Assembly (NCBI RefSeq): GCF_021088345.1
Contig: NZ_CP088156.1
Span: forward strand, 8,113,001-8,177,000
Direction: 5' to 3'
Origin: Bradyrhizobium ontarionense
GTDB taxonomy: Bacteria; Pseudomonadota; Alphaproteobacteria; Rhizobiales; Xanthobacteraceae
DNA: 64,000 nt
The notes below the pieces were generated by a model. That model was not told where the DNA came from. It searched no databases and saw nothing but the letters and a program-made list of their open reading frames with translations. Below, in pieces: positions 8,866 to 15,650 of this stretch (its first letter is position 1; every line of letters starts with the position of its first letter). The position numbers were made by a program, and so were the translations under genes.

Positions 8866-10242
8866 TCACGAACAGCCGCAGCCGGTGCGCCCCGCAGCCT
8901 TGGCCTTGGTCGTTTCCTTGGCGTCGTCGGCGCAGCAAGTGTCTACGCCTGACGGAGCGGGGCCGCCACAGCAGCCCGACAAGGCTGCAATGCTTTCCAG
9001 TCCGCCGCGGGTGCAGACGCCGGTCTCGGGCAGCTTCAACTCGACGCGGTTTGCGGCCGCCTTGTCGCCGGCGATATCCGCCGTGATCGAGCGTACCTGC
9101 TCGTAGCCCGTCGTCATCAGGAAGGTCGGCGCGCGGCCATAGCTCTTCATGCCCGCAACATACAGCCCGGGCTCGTCGGCCTGCGCCAGCTCGCGCGCGC
9201 CGTGCGGCCGCACCGTGCCGCAGGAATGTTCGTTCGGATCGATCAATGGCGCCAGCGCCACCGGGGCTTCGATCGCGGGATCGAGCCGTAGCCGCAGCTC
9301 CGACAGCAGCGACAAGTCGGGCCGGAAGCCGGTGGCGACGATCAGCTCGTCGGCGCTGACGCTGCGGTCGCCGACGGCGATGATCGAGAGCTGGCCACCA
9401 TCATCAGCAATCCGCGACACGTGGAATCCGGTCTCGACCCGGATGCGTCCCGAGCGCACCAGCGCGGCGAAGGCCATGCCGAGCTCGCCGCGGGCGGCGA
9501 GCTGGTCGGCGCTGCCGCCGCCGAACGCCTTGGCCGGGTCGTCACTGCGCAGCAGCCAGATCGCCTGCGTTCCGGCGGCGTCCTCGGCCAGCGTGGCGAG
9601 GTCGATCAGGGTGCCGATCGCCGAATGGCCGGCGCCGAGCACGGCGACGGTCCTGCCGCCATAGCGGCTGCGCTGCGCTTGCAGCACATCGGGCATCCCA
9701 TACGTAATGCGTCCGGCATGTTCGGTCTCGCCGAGCGCGGGCAGGCCGTTGCTGCCGGCCGGATTGGGCGAGAACCAGGTGCCGGAGACGTCGATCACGG
9801 CGTCGGCCTGCAGCGCCGCGTCACCCTTGCCGTTGCGAGTGCGGATCTCGAACGCCGCGCCGGCGCGTCCTTTCGACTTGGCCTTGTCGAAACCGACACG
9901 GCTGATTGCGGTGACGCGATGCGACGTCCTGATGAATTCGCGCAGCGCGCTGCGTGTCGCAAGCGGCGCAAGATAGAATTCGATCAGCTCGCGCCCGGTC
10001 GGATAGACCTCGGGGTCCGGCGAATTCCAGCCCGTCGCCGCGAGCAGCCGCGCCGCGGCCGTGTCGATGTTGTATCTCCATGGCGAGAACAGCTGGACGT
10101 GCTGCCACTGCCGCACTGCATGTGCCGCCTCGGGACCTGCTTCCAGCACGATAGGCGTGAGGCCGCCCTCCAGCGCATGCGCTGCTGCGGCCAGCCCGAC
10201 CGGGCCGGCGCCGATGATGGCGACCGTCTTTGCTCTTGCCAT
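8866..10242 (-). CDS. ArsO-like flavin oxidoreductase with cysteine-rich tail
   Basis: 458 residues. It has an N-terminal FAD site GAGPVG (11-16), a second dinucleotide site VLGAGHSAIG (201-210) for NAD(P)H, and the ATGFRPD segment (303-309), the layout of CzcO/ArsO-type flavin monooxygenases. After residue 408 the protein departs from the usual fold into a tail with seven cysteines: C410, C424, C425, C436, C437, C455 and C457, ending in CGCS. Such paired thiols suit binding of arsenite or another soft metal. A strong AGGAGG precedes the ATG by 8 bases. It follows arsR1 by 48 bases. Reaction unknown; oxidation or reduction of an arsenic compound is inferred from context. Confidence 0.8.
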   Translation of the reverse strand: MARAKTVAIIGAGPVGLAAAAHALEGGLTPIVLEAGPEAAHAVRQWQHVQLFSPWRYNIDTAAARLLAATGWNSPDPEVYPTGRELIEFYLAPLATRSALREFIRTSHRVTAISRVGFDKAKSKGRAGAAFEIRTRNGKGDAALQADAVIDVSGTWFSPNPAGSNGLPALGETEHAGRITYGMPDVLQAQRSRYGGRTVAVLGAGHSAIGTLIDLATLAEDAAGTQAIWLLRSDDPAKAFGGGSADQLAARGELGMAFAALVRSGRIRVETGFHVSRIADDGGQLSIIAVGDRSVSADELIVATGFRPDLSLLSELRLRLDPAIEAPVALAPLIDPNEHSCGTVRPHGARELAQADEPGLYVAGMKSYGRAPTFLMTTGYEQVRSITADIAGDKAAANRVELKLPETGVCTRGGLESIAALSGCCGGPAPSGVDTCCADDAKETTKAKAAGRTGCGCS

Positions 10243-10258
10243 GATGCTTCCTCCTATT

Positions 10259-10268
10259 ATTCTAGAAT
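10259..10268. promoter_or_regulatory. palindrome in arsR1-flavoprotein gap
   Basis: ATTCTAGAAT is a perfect 10-base palindrome just upstream of the AGGAGG of the flavoprotein gene. Its core TTCTAGAA also occurs inside the arsR1 upstream inverted repeat (10653-10660). It may be a second ArsR1 contact site giving internal control of the operon, but such a short match could be chance. Confidence 0.3.
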
Positions 10269-10290
10269 GATCGAATTAGTCGACAAATGA

Positions 10291-10608
10291 TCACGCCGCC
10301 GGCCTCGCGGTGCTGCAGCCGCTGTCCTCGGCGCAGCATTCCGAGACCAGGAAGCCGAGCAGGGAGCGCATCACGTCGAATTCGGCATGGCAGACCAGGG
10401 TGGTGCCCTCGCGCAGCTGCGAGATCAGCCCCACCGCGACCAGCGTCTTGACGTGGTGCGACAGGGTGGAGGCGGGGATCTTCAGCCGCTCCTGCAGCCG
10501 TCCGACCGGCAGGCCGGCATGGCCCGCGCGCACCAGCGCCCGGTAGATCTTCAGGCGCGTGGTATTGCCGAGGGCTTCGAGGCGGGCAGCAGCGTCATCG
10601 AGCTTCAT
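10291..10608 (-). CDS. arsR: ArsR1, arsenite-responsive repressor
   Basis: 105 residues. The winged helix-turn-helix is complete (about 8-75), with the recognition region IPASTLSHHVKTL. The C-terminal end carries C91, C92 and C98, the same CC-x5-C spacing as the As(III) site of the Acidithiobacillus ferrooxidans ArsR, and an additional C73. It should repress its own operon until As(III) or Sb(III) binds. It is the first gene of the leftward operon and has an inverted repeat about 40 bases upstream of its start. Confidence 0.9.
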   Translation of the reverse strand: MKLDDAAARLEALGNTTRLKIYRALVRAGHAGLPVGRLQERLKIPASTLSHHVKTLVAVGLISQLREGTTLVCHAEFDVMRSLLGFLVSECCAEDSGCSTARPAA

Positions 10609-10648
10609 GACGTGGAGGATGCGGCACGCGGTCCGCCGGAGTCAAACG

Positions 10649-10672
10649 ATATTTCTAGAAGATTGGAAATAT
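10649..10672. promoter_or_regulatory. candidate ArsR operator upstream of arsR1
   Basis: ATATTTC-N10-GAAATAT, a perfect 7-base inverted repeat, placed 41-64 bases upstream of the arsR1 start. The geometry equals that of the repeat at 11988-12011 in front of the second arsR gene. It lies between arsR1 and the end of the cytochrome gene, in an otherwise GC-rich region. Confidence 0.6.
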
Positions 10673-10711
10673 TGCCGAGCGCGCCTCGCTCGCGGTCGGT
10701 TGTCCGGCGCG

Positions 10712-11191
10712 CTATCTCAGCCGGTAGCCGGCATGGCAGCCGACGCAGGCGGCCATCGTCTCGCCCAGCGCCTTCAAGGCCGGCCTGAGCTCGCCGGTCA
10801 CGCCCGCGTTCTGCGCTTCGATGGCGAAGCGGCTCGCCGCTTTGTGCATGGCGGTGCCGGCCTCCTGCATGCCCTGGGGCATGAACCTCGCCACCTCGGC
10901 GGCGCCGTGCAGCCGTAGCGAGGTCATACCCAGGCGCTGCTCGGCGATCTGGCCGGCCTTGTCCGGCTCGCCGGCCGCCAGTGCGTCGTTGATCTGTTGC
11001 AGCGCCAGCAGGTGGTCGCGCATGTCGGCGAGGGTGTGCTCGACGAGGTCGGGCGGAAAGGCCACCCGCTCGCGCTGGTCTGTCGCGAGCGCCCCGTGGC
11101 TGCCGTGGTCGTGATGGCCGTGGTGCTGCGCCGCGGCGATGCCGCCCGACGCAATGAAGGCCAGCGTGATGGCGGCAAGACGCAGGCGCAT
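10712..11191 (-). CDS. cytochrome c'-like periplasmic protein
   Basis: 159 residues from the ATG at 11191; longer upstream readings have no ribosome-binding site. Residues 1-21 are a signal peptide ending AAA, followed by a His-rich segment (residues 22-32, seven His). Four helices follow, and the heme motif C149-V-G-C152-H153 lies 7 residues from the end. This C-terminal placement is characteristic of cytochrome c' and its relatives, four-helix heme proteins that bind NO. It diverges from a Crp/Fnr regulator, and an FNR-like site is centred about 71 bases upstream of its start. The likely role is NO or redox handling; the His-rich N-terminus might bind a metal. Confidence 0.75.
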   Translation of the reverse strand: MRLRLAAITLAFIASGGIAAAQHHGHHDHGSHGALATDQRERVAFPPDLVEHTLADMRDHLLALQQINDALAAGEPDKAGQIAEQRLGMTSLRLHGAAEVARFMPQGMQEAGTAMHKAASRFAIEAQNAGVTGELRPALKALGETMAACVGCHAGYRLR

Positions 11192-11251
11192 GAGGACCTT
11201 CCATTTGATCGAACGCGGTGGGGTCTTCAGTAGACTGCGCCGCAGGACGGC

Positions 11252-11273
11252 GCATATGATCCTGATCATATGC
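11252..11273. promoter_or_regulatory. FNR/NNR-like palindrome between cytochrome and Crp/Fnr genes
   Basis: GCATATGATC-CT-GATCATATGC is a 22-base inverted repeat, perfect except for the two central bases. It contains TGAT-N4-ATCA, the core of Fnr/Nnr family sites. It overlaps the ATG of the Crp/Fnr gene (11270-11272), which fits repression of that gene, and its distance from the divergent cytochrome gene fits activation from about -41. Confidence 0.55.
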
Positions 11274-11920
11274 CGAGGACCGCCCATCTCCCGCCCGAGG
11301 GCACGCGCCCGCTGCTGGACTGGCGCGCCCTCGCACGGCTGTCGCCGTTGCTCGCCGCTCTGCCGGTGGCCGCCAGGTTGCAGACGCGGCGCATCCAGCT
11401 GCCGCGCCACGGCACGGTGTTCTGCCGGGGGGATCGGCCGCAGGCGATGTTCTTCGTGCTGACCGGCGAGGTGAGATTGCTGCGCCGCTCGTGCGCCGGC
11501 GACGACATCATCCTGCAGCGTGCGCGGCAGGGGTTTCTCGCCGAGGCCAGCCTCGATCAGGCGTCGTATCATTGCGACGCCGTCGCTGCGCAGGATTCAA
11601 CGCTGCTCGCGATCGACCGCAAGGCCTTCGCCGAGGCGCTGCGCCATCCCGAGATCAGGGACAGATGGTGCGACCATCTCGCCCGCGAGCTGCGCAAGGT
11701 CCGGGCCCAATCGGAGCGGCTCAGTCTGAAGACCGCCCGCGAGCGGATCGTCCACTTCATCGAGACCGAGGGGGAGGGCGGAAAGGTCGAGCTCGGCCGG
11801 TCGAAGAAGGACTGGGCAGCCGAGCTCGGAGTCACCCATGAAGCGCTCTATCGCGCGCTGGCGCGCATGGAGCAGGACGGCGAACTCATCGTCGAGGGCA
11901 CCCGCCTGCGCTTGCGATGA
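11270..11920 (+). CDS. Crp/Fnr family transcriptional regulator
   Basis: 216 residues. A cyclic-nucleotide-binding-like beta roll occupies about residues 30-140 (HGTVFCRGDRPQAMFFVLTGEVRLLR), then a long dimer helix and a C-terminal winged helix (KKDWAAELGVTHEALYRALARMEQDGEL, about 180-207). There is no N-terminal Fnr-type cysteine cluster, so it is not an Fnr-style Fe-S sensor. It resembles the Dnr/Nnr and other redox or NO-responsive branches. It diverges from a cytochrome c'-like gene with a shared palindrome between them, which suggests the regulator controls that cytochrome. The ATG lies inside the palindrome and no good ribosome-binding site was seen, so the start is uncertain. Confidence 0.8.
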   Translation: MPRTAHLPPEGTRPLLDWRALARLSPLLAALPVAARLQTRRIQLPRHGTVFCRGDRPQAMFFVLTGEVRLLRRSCAGDDIILQRARQGFLAEASLDQASYHCDAVAAQDSTLLAIDRKAFAEALRHPEIRDRWCDHLARELRKVRAQSERLSLKTARERIVHFIETEGEGGKVELGRSKKDWAAELGVTHEALYRALARMEQDGELIVEGTRLRLR

Positions 11921-11987
11921 GCCTTCGGGCGTCTCGTCTCTTGTCGTTAAAGGACCATTCGAGGCTGTCGGCCTTGACGCCGTGCCT

Positions 11988-12011
11988 ATATATCGATAAT
12001 TCTGGATATAT
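11988..12011. promoter_or_regulatory. candidate ArsR operator at arsR2 start
   Basis: ATATATC-N10-GATATAT, a perfect 7-base inverted repeat with the same arm length and spacer as the one upstream of arsR1. Its right arm overlaps the ATG chosen for arsR2 (12010). Confidence 0.6.
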
Positions 12012-12372
12012 GGAAAACGAGCAAGCCGTTCTTGCATTGGCGGCGCTGGCGCAGCCGACGCGCCTGCAGGCCTTTCGCAGCCTGGTGCAGCATGAGCCCG
12101 AGGGGCTGCCGGCGGGCGAGCTCGCGCGTCTGCTCGAGGTGCCGCAGAACACGCTGTCCGCGCATCTCTCCGTGCTCGCGCGGGCCGGTCTCGTCACCTC
12201 GCAGCGGCACAGCCGCTCGATCGTCTACCGGGTCGACCTCGTGCAATTTCAGAAGGTCGCGCTGTTTCTGCTGCAGGACTGCTGCGGCGGACGGCCGGAG
12301 GTCTGCGCCCCCGTCATCGAAAGTCTCACCCCTTGTTGTGCGCCGAAGCGCAAGGAGAAGAGTCGTGCCTGA
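12010..12372 (+). CDS. arsR: ArsR2, arsenite-responsive repressor
   Basis: 120 residues from the ATG at 12010, which begins the conserved family region (MENEQAVLALAALAQPTRL). A longer reading from 11917 adds unlikely sequence. The winged helix spans about 5-80. C91, C92 and C99 and a second pair C109-C110 form the C-terminal metalloid site, close to the CC-x5-C site of A. ferrooxidans ArsR but with one extra residue. No ribosome-binding site precedes this ATG, so translation may be leaderless. The 3' end overlaps arsC by 8 bases, showing translational coupling. Confidence 0.85.
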   Translation: MENEQAVLALAALAQPTRLQAFRSLVQHEPEGLPAGELARLLEVPQNTLSAHLSVLARAGLVTSQRHSRSIVYRVDLVQFQKVALFLLQDCCGGRPEVCAPVIESLTPCCAPKRKEKSRA

Positions 12373-12892
12373 TCGCATCTACAACGTGCTGTTCCTCTGC
12401 ACCGGAAATTCGGCGCGCTCGGTGCTGGCCGAGTCGATCCTGCGCAAGGACGGTGCCGGCCGCTTTCGTGCCTTCTCCGCCGGCAGCACGCCGAAAGGCG
12501 CGGTGCATCCATTGGCCGTCGAGCTGCTCGCGCGCATGGACTATCCGAGAGACGATCTGCGCTCGAAGAGCTGGAGCGAGTTCGCCGTCGCGGACGCACC
12601 GGTGATGGATTTCGTCTTCACAGTCTGCGACAATGCGGCCGGCGAAGCCTGCCCGGTCTGGCCGGGGCAGCCGATGACCGCGCATTGGGGCATCGAGGAT
12701 CCCGCCGCCGTCGAAGGCACCGAGCTGGAGAAGCTCGCGGCGTTCACGACCGCCTTCCGTTTTCTGAAGAACCGGGTCGGCGCCTTCATCAATCTGCCGC
12801 TCGACAGCATCGATCGCCTCTCGCTCGGCACGCGGCTGCGCGAGATCGGGACGGGCGAGGGGGCAACGTCCTTCCGCTCCGACGTGGCGTGA
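12365..12892 (+). CDS. arsC: arsenate reductase, LMW-phosphatase (thioredoxin-coupled) type
   Basis: 175 residues from a GTG at 12365, with AAGGAG about 8 bases upstream, inside the end of arsR2. The P-loop C12-TGNSA-R18 holds the arsenate-attacking cysteine. C88 and C96 (VCDNAAGEACP) take the place of the two resolving cysteines of Staphylococcus aureus ArsC, although the spacing is eight instead of seven. The enzyme reduces As(V) to As(III) in the cytoplasm using thioredoxin. The product is exported by Acr3, encoded 4 bases downstream. Confidence 0.92.
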   Translation: MPDRIYNVLFLCTGNSARSVLAESILRKDGAGRFRAFSAGSTPKGAVHPLAVELLARMDYPRDDLRSKSWSEFAVADAPVMDFVFTVCDNAAGEACPVWPGQPMTAHWGIEDPAAVEGTELEKLAAFTTAFRFLKNRVGAFINLPLDSIDRLSLGTRLREIGTGEGATSFRSDVA

Positions 12893-12896
12893 TCCG

Positions 12897-13925
12897 ATGA
12901 CGACCTTCGAGCGCTATCTGACGATCTGGGTCCTGCTCTGTATTATCGTGGGAATCGGCCTCGGCCATCTCATGCCGGGCTTCTTTGCCGCGGTGGCCTC
13001 GGCCGAGATCGCCCGGGTCAACCTGCCGGTCGCGGCGTTGATCTGGCTGATGATCATCCCGATGCTGCTGAAGATCGATTTCGCCGCGCTCGGAGGCGTC
13101 AAGGAGCATTGGCGCGGCATCGGCGTCACTCTGTTCGTGAACTGGGCCATCAAGCCGTTCTCGATGGCGCTGCTCGGCAGCCTGTTCATCGGCCACGTGT
13201 TCGCGCCGATGCTGCCCGCGGGGCAGCTGTCGTCCTACATCGCCGGTCTGATCCTGCTGGCGGCCGCGCCATGCACGGCGATGGTGTTCGTGTGGTCGAA
13301 TCTCTGCGACGGCGAGCCGCACTACACGTTGAGCCAAGTGGCGCTCAACGACGTCATCATGGTGTTCCTGTTCGCACCGCTGGTGGGCCTGCTGCTCGGC
13401 GTCGCCTCGATCTCGGTGCCCTGGACCACCCTGCTGCTGTCGGTGCTGCTCTATATCGTGGTGCCCGTCGTCATCGCGCAACTCTGGCGCCGGGCCATGC
13501 TGCGGACGAAGGGCGGCGCCTTCGAGCGGACCTTGCGCGTACTGCAGCCTGTCTCTCTCATGGCGCTGCTGGCGACGCTGGTGCTGCTGTTCGGCTTCCA
13601 GGGTGAGCAGATCCTGAAGCAGCCGATCGTGATCGCAATCCTCGCCGTGCCGATCCTGATCCAGGTCTATCTCAACGCGGGCATCGCCTATTGGCTGAGC
13701 CGCCGGCTCGGCGTGGCCTGGTGCGTCGCCGCTCCCGCCGCCCTGATCGGCGCCAGCAATTTCTTCGAGCTGGCGGTCGCCGCCGCCATCAGCCTGTTCG
13801 GGCTGGACTCCGGGGCCGCGCTTGCGACCGTCGTCGGTGTCCTCGTCGAGGTCCCCGTGATGCTGTCGGTCGTGCGCATCGTCAAGGCCACCCGGGGATG
13901 GTACGAAGCGGGACTGCAGGCCTAG
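12897..13925 (+). CDS. acr3: Acr3 arsenite efflux permease
   Basis: 342 residues, ten predicted membrane helices, the usual length for Acr3. C126 in AAPCTAMVFVWS matches the essential cysteine of the fourth helix, and a Glu in the last helix (VLVEVPVML) matches the other conserved essential residue. It exports As(OH)3 across the inner membrane using the proton gradient. It is the last gene of arsR2-arsC-acr3. The 180 bases after it up to the small exported gene contain no visible gene. Confidence 0.93.
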   Translation: MTTFERYLTIWVLLCIIVGIGLGHLMPGFFAAVASAEIARVNLPVAALIWLMIIPMLLKIDFAALGGVKEHWRGIGVTLFVNWAIKPFSMALLGSLFIGHVFAPMLPAGQLSSYIAGLILLAAAPCTAMVFVWSNLCDGEPHYTLSQVALNDVIMVFLFAPLVGLLLGVASISVPWTTLLLSVLLYIVVPVVIAQLWRRAMLRTKGGAFERTLRVLQPVSLMALLATLVLLFGFQGEQILKQPIVIAILAVPILIQVYLNAGIAYWLSRRLGVAWCVAAPAALIGASNFFELAVAAAISLFGLDSGAALATVVGVLVEVPVMLSVVRIVKATRGWYEAGLQA

Positions 13926-14106
13926 AGCCTGGTCCTGCTGCATCATAGCCACCCGTCATTCCGGGTTCGACCGTCGACGCAGCCGTGTCGCGCTTTCGCA
14001 TCGATCGTCGTTGCGGCGGGGCAGCTCGATCGCGTCTGTAGACGGAGGCCGGATGTGTCGCAACCGGTGTCGCGACTCCCGCGATCGGAACGCCAGCCCG
14101 GCTGCC

Positions 14107-14352
14107 TCAGTGGCGTGGCTCGTCCTGCTCGTCGTCGTCCCCTTCACGCTCCCTGCGGGCGGGCTCGTAGCTCAGCGAGCGGCTCTCGGCCTGCTCCTGC
14201 AGGGCCACAAACTGCGCGAGATGCGTCCAGGCTCCGTCATGGGCGCGGCTCACCGGCACCAGCTCCGGCGCCGTCTCTTCGCCGGCTTGGGCTACCGCCA
14301 GAATGCCGCCAAGTCCCGCCACCAGGGCCGCGAATGTCAATGTCAAGCGCAC
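14107..14352 (-). CDS. small exported protein of unknown function
   Basis: 81 residues from a GTG at 14352, chosen because AGGAGA stands 7 bases upstream. Residues 1-23 form a good signal peptide (VRLTLTFAALVAGLGGIL, cleavage after AQA). The mature part is polar, with Arg/Glu-rich and acidic stretches (EREGDDDEQDE) and a His end. I do not recognise the family. It diverges from the PepSY-two-component operon, a frequent arrangement for a periplasmic target or modulator of the sensor. The well-placed ribosome-binding site and signal peptide are the main support for it being real. Confidence 0.55.
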   Translation of the reverse strand: MRLTLTFAALVAGLGGILAVAQAGEETAPELVPVSRAHDGAWTHLAQFVALQEQAESRSLSYEPARREREGDDDEQDEPRH

Positions 14353-14443
14353 GCTTACTCTCCTGCTGGCCGGCCGGTTGTCGGTCGGCCGGGCCGAGGT
14401 CGGATCATGCCGCAGCTGTGCTGACGGCATCCTGTCGCGTCGC

Positions 14444-14460
14444 GTCAGCGAATTGTCAGC
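14444..14460. promoter_or_regulatory. tandem GTCAGC repeats, possible OmpR-type binding site
   Basis: GTCAGC occurs twice with an 11-base period in the gap between the small exported gene and the PepSY gene. Direct half-sites one helical turn apart are the pattern bound by OmpR/PhoP-type regulators, and such a regulator is encoded just downstream. Short, so moderate at best. Confidence 0.3.
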
Positions 14461-14651
14461 TTATCTCGGGCAGGATGCTGCTATATGCACGTTTTCCAAG
14501 CATGCATCGATCTAAGCGCAATTCCGACATCGGACGTCCCAACTAAAAGCCGCACGACGTCCCTAGCGTTGCAAATGCTCGGCGTCTGAAACCGTTGGAT
14601 GGAGCGAATCGTATTATTTCGGATATCAGAGTGCCAGGCCCCGGGTAGATC

Positions 14652-14984
14652 ATGCAATTGCCTCAAATTGGACGGTTCATGCGCGTCACGGCGCTGGCGA
14701 TGCTGATCTCGACGGCGGCCGCCGCGGCAACGGACGCGCGCGATGACGACCGCGAACGTCGCGACGCGATGCGCCGCGCGGTCGAGTCCGGCGATGCCAT
14801 GCCGCTGTCGCAGATTCTGCCCAAGCTGCGCGGCCGGATCGCCGGCGACGTGACGGGCGTCGACGTCGAGCGTCAGCGCGGCCACTGGCGTTATGAGTTT
14901 CGTATCATCGGTCGGGACGGCCGCGTGCGCGACGTCTATGTCGATGCGCGCAGCGGGGAGATCGAGGGGATCGAGGAAAAGTAG
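14652..14984 (+). CDS. PepSY-domain periplasmic protein
   Basis: 110 residues with an N-terminal signal sequence (about 1-26, ending AAAAA). It is followed by a charged linker and a PepSY fold (about 45-108) with the typical final strands RYEFRIIGRDGRVRDVYVDARSGEI. The stop codon is directly followed by the ATG of the response regulator, so they form an operon. PepSY proteins next to two-component genes usually act in the periplasm as modulators of the sensor kinase or of proteases; the actual partner here is inferred from position. Confidence 0.85.
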   Translation: MQLPQIGRFMRVTALAMLISTAAAAATDARDDDRERRDAMRRAVESGDAMPLSQILPKLRGRIAGDVTGVDVERQRGHWRYEFRIIGRDGRVRDVYVDARSGEIEGIEEK

Positions 14985-15650
14985 ATGCGCGTGCTGCTGG
15001 TCGAGGACGATCCGCGGCTGGCGTCCGATCTGTCGCGGACGCTGCAGGCGGCCGGCTATCTGGTCGAGACGTCAGGCGAGGGCGAACAGGCCTGGTTTCT
15101 CGGCGATACCGAGGATTATGGCGCCGTGATCCTCGATCTTGGGCTGCCGGGCATGGACGGCCTGTCGGTGCTGAAGCGCTGGCGCGGCTCCGGCCGGCAC
15201 ATGCCGGTGCTGATTCTCACGGCGCGCGCCAGCTGGGCCGAGCGGGTCGACGGCATCGATGCCGGCGCCGACGACTATCTGCCGAAGCCGTTCCGCAACG
15301 AGGAGCTGCTCGCGCGCCTGCGCGCGATCGTGCGGCGATCTTCCGGTCATGCATCCCCGGTGCTGTCGTCGGGCGAGCTGACGCTCGACGAGCGGCAGAT
15401 GAAGGTGAGCCTGCGCGGCGTGCCGGTGGCGCTGTCGCAGCTCGAATATCGCCTGATCGCCTTTCTGCTGCGACAGAGCGGACGCGTCGTGCCGCAGCAC
15501 GAGCTCGAGGAGAATGTCTACGGCCTCGGTCATGATCATGACTCCAACGCGCTCGAGGTGCTGATCCGGCGGGTGCGCAAGAAGCTCGGTGCCGACATCA
15601 TCGAGACCCGCCGCGGGTTCGGCTACATGATTCCGGAGGCGGCGGAATGA
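14985..15650 (+). CDS. OmpR/PhoP family response regulator
   Basis: 221 residues. The receiver domain has the acidic pair E7-D8-D9, phosphorylation site D51 in LDLGLPGMDG and the lysine of DYLPKPF. The C-terminal winged helix (about 125-218) ends with HDSNALEVLIRRVRKKLGADII and TRRGFGYM, typical of the OmpR/PhoB class. It overlaps the kinase gene by 4 bases (ATGA). It is probably phosphorylated by the downstream kinase and acts as a DNA-binding activator, perhaps of this operon and the divergent small exported gene. Confidence 0.93.
   Translation: MRVLLVEDDPRLASDLSRTLQAAGYLVETSGEGEQAWFLGDTEDYGAVILDLGLPGMDGLSVLKRWRGSGRHMPVLILTARASWAERVDGIDAGADDYLPKPFRNEELLARLRAIVRRSSGHASPVLSSGELTLDERQMKVSLRGVPVALSQLEYRLIAFLLRQSGRVVPQHELEENVYGLGHDHDSNALEVLIRRVRKKLGADIIETRRGFGYMIPEAAE

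Noticed and set aside
7107..9086. 659-codon plus-strand frame across the EAL and MFS genes
   Set aside because: It crosses two well-supported minus-strand genes and their gap, and its product is Arg/Gln/Ala-rich without recognisable motifs.
10712..11572. 286-codon version of the cytochrome gene
   Set aside because: The extra upstream part covers the divergent Crp/Fnr gene and lacks a ribosome-binding site; the start at 11191 gives a proper signal peptide.
13926..14106. Search for a gene or small RNA after acr3
   Set aside because: No frame with a start signal, and only a short fragment resembling the end of the 182-bp palindromic repeat.
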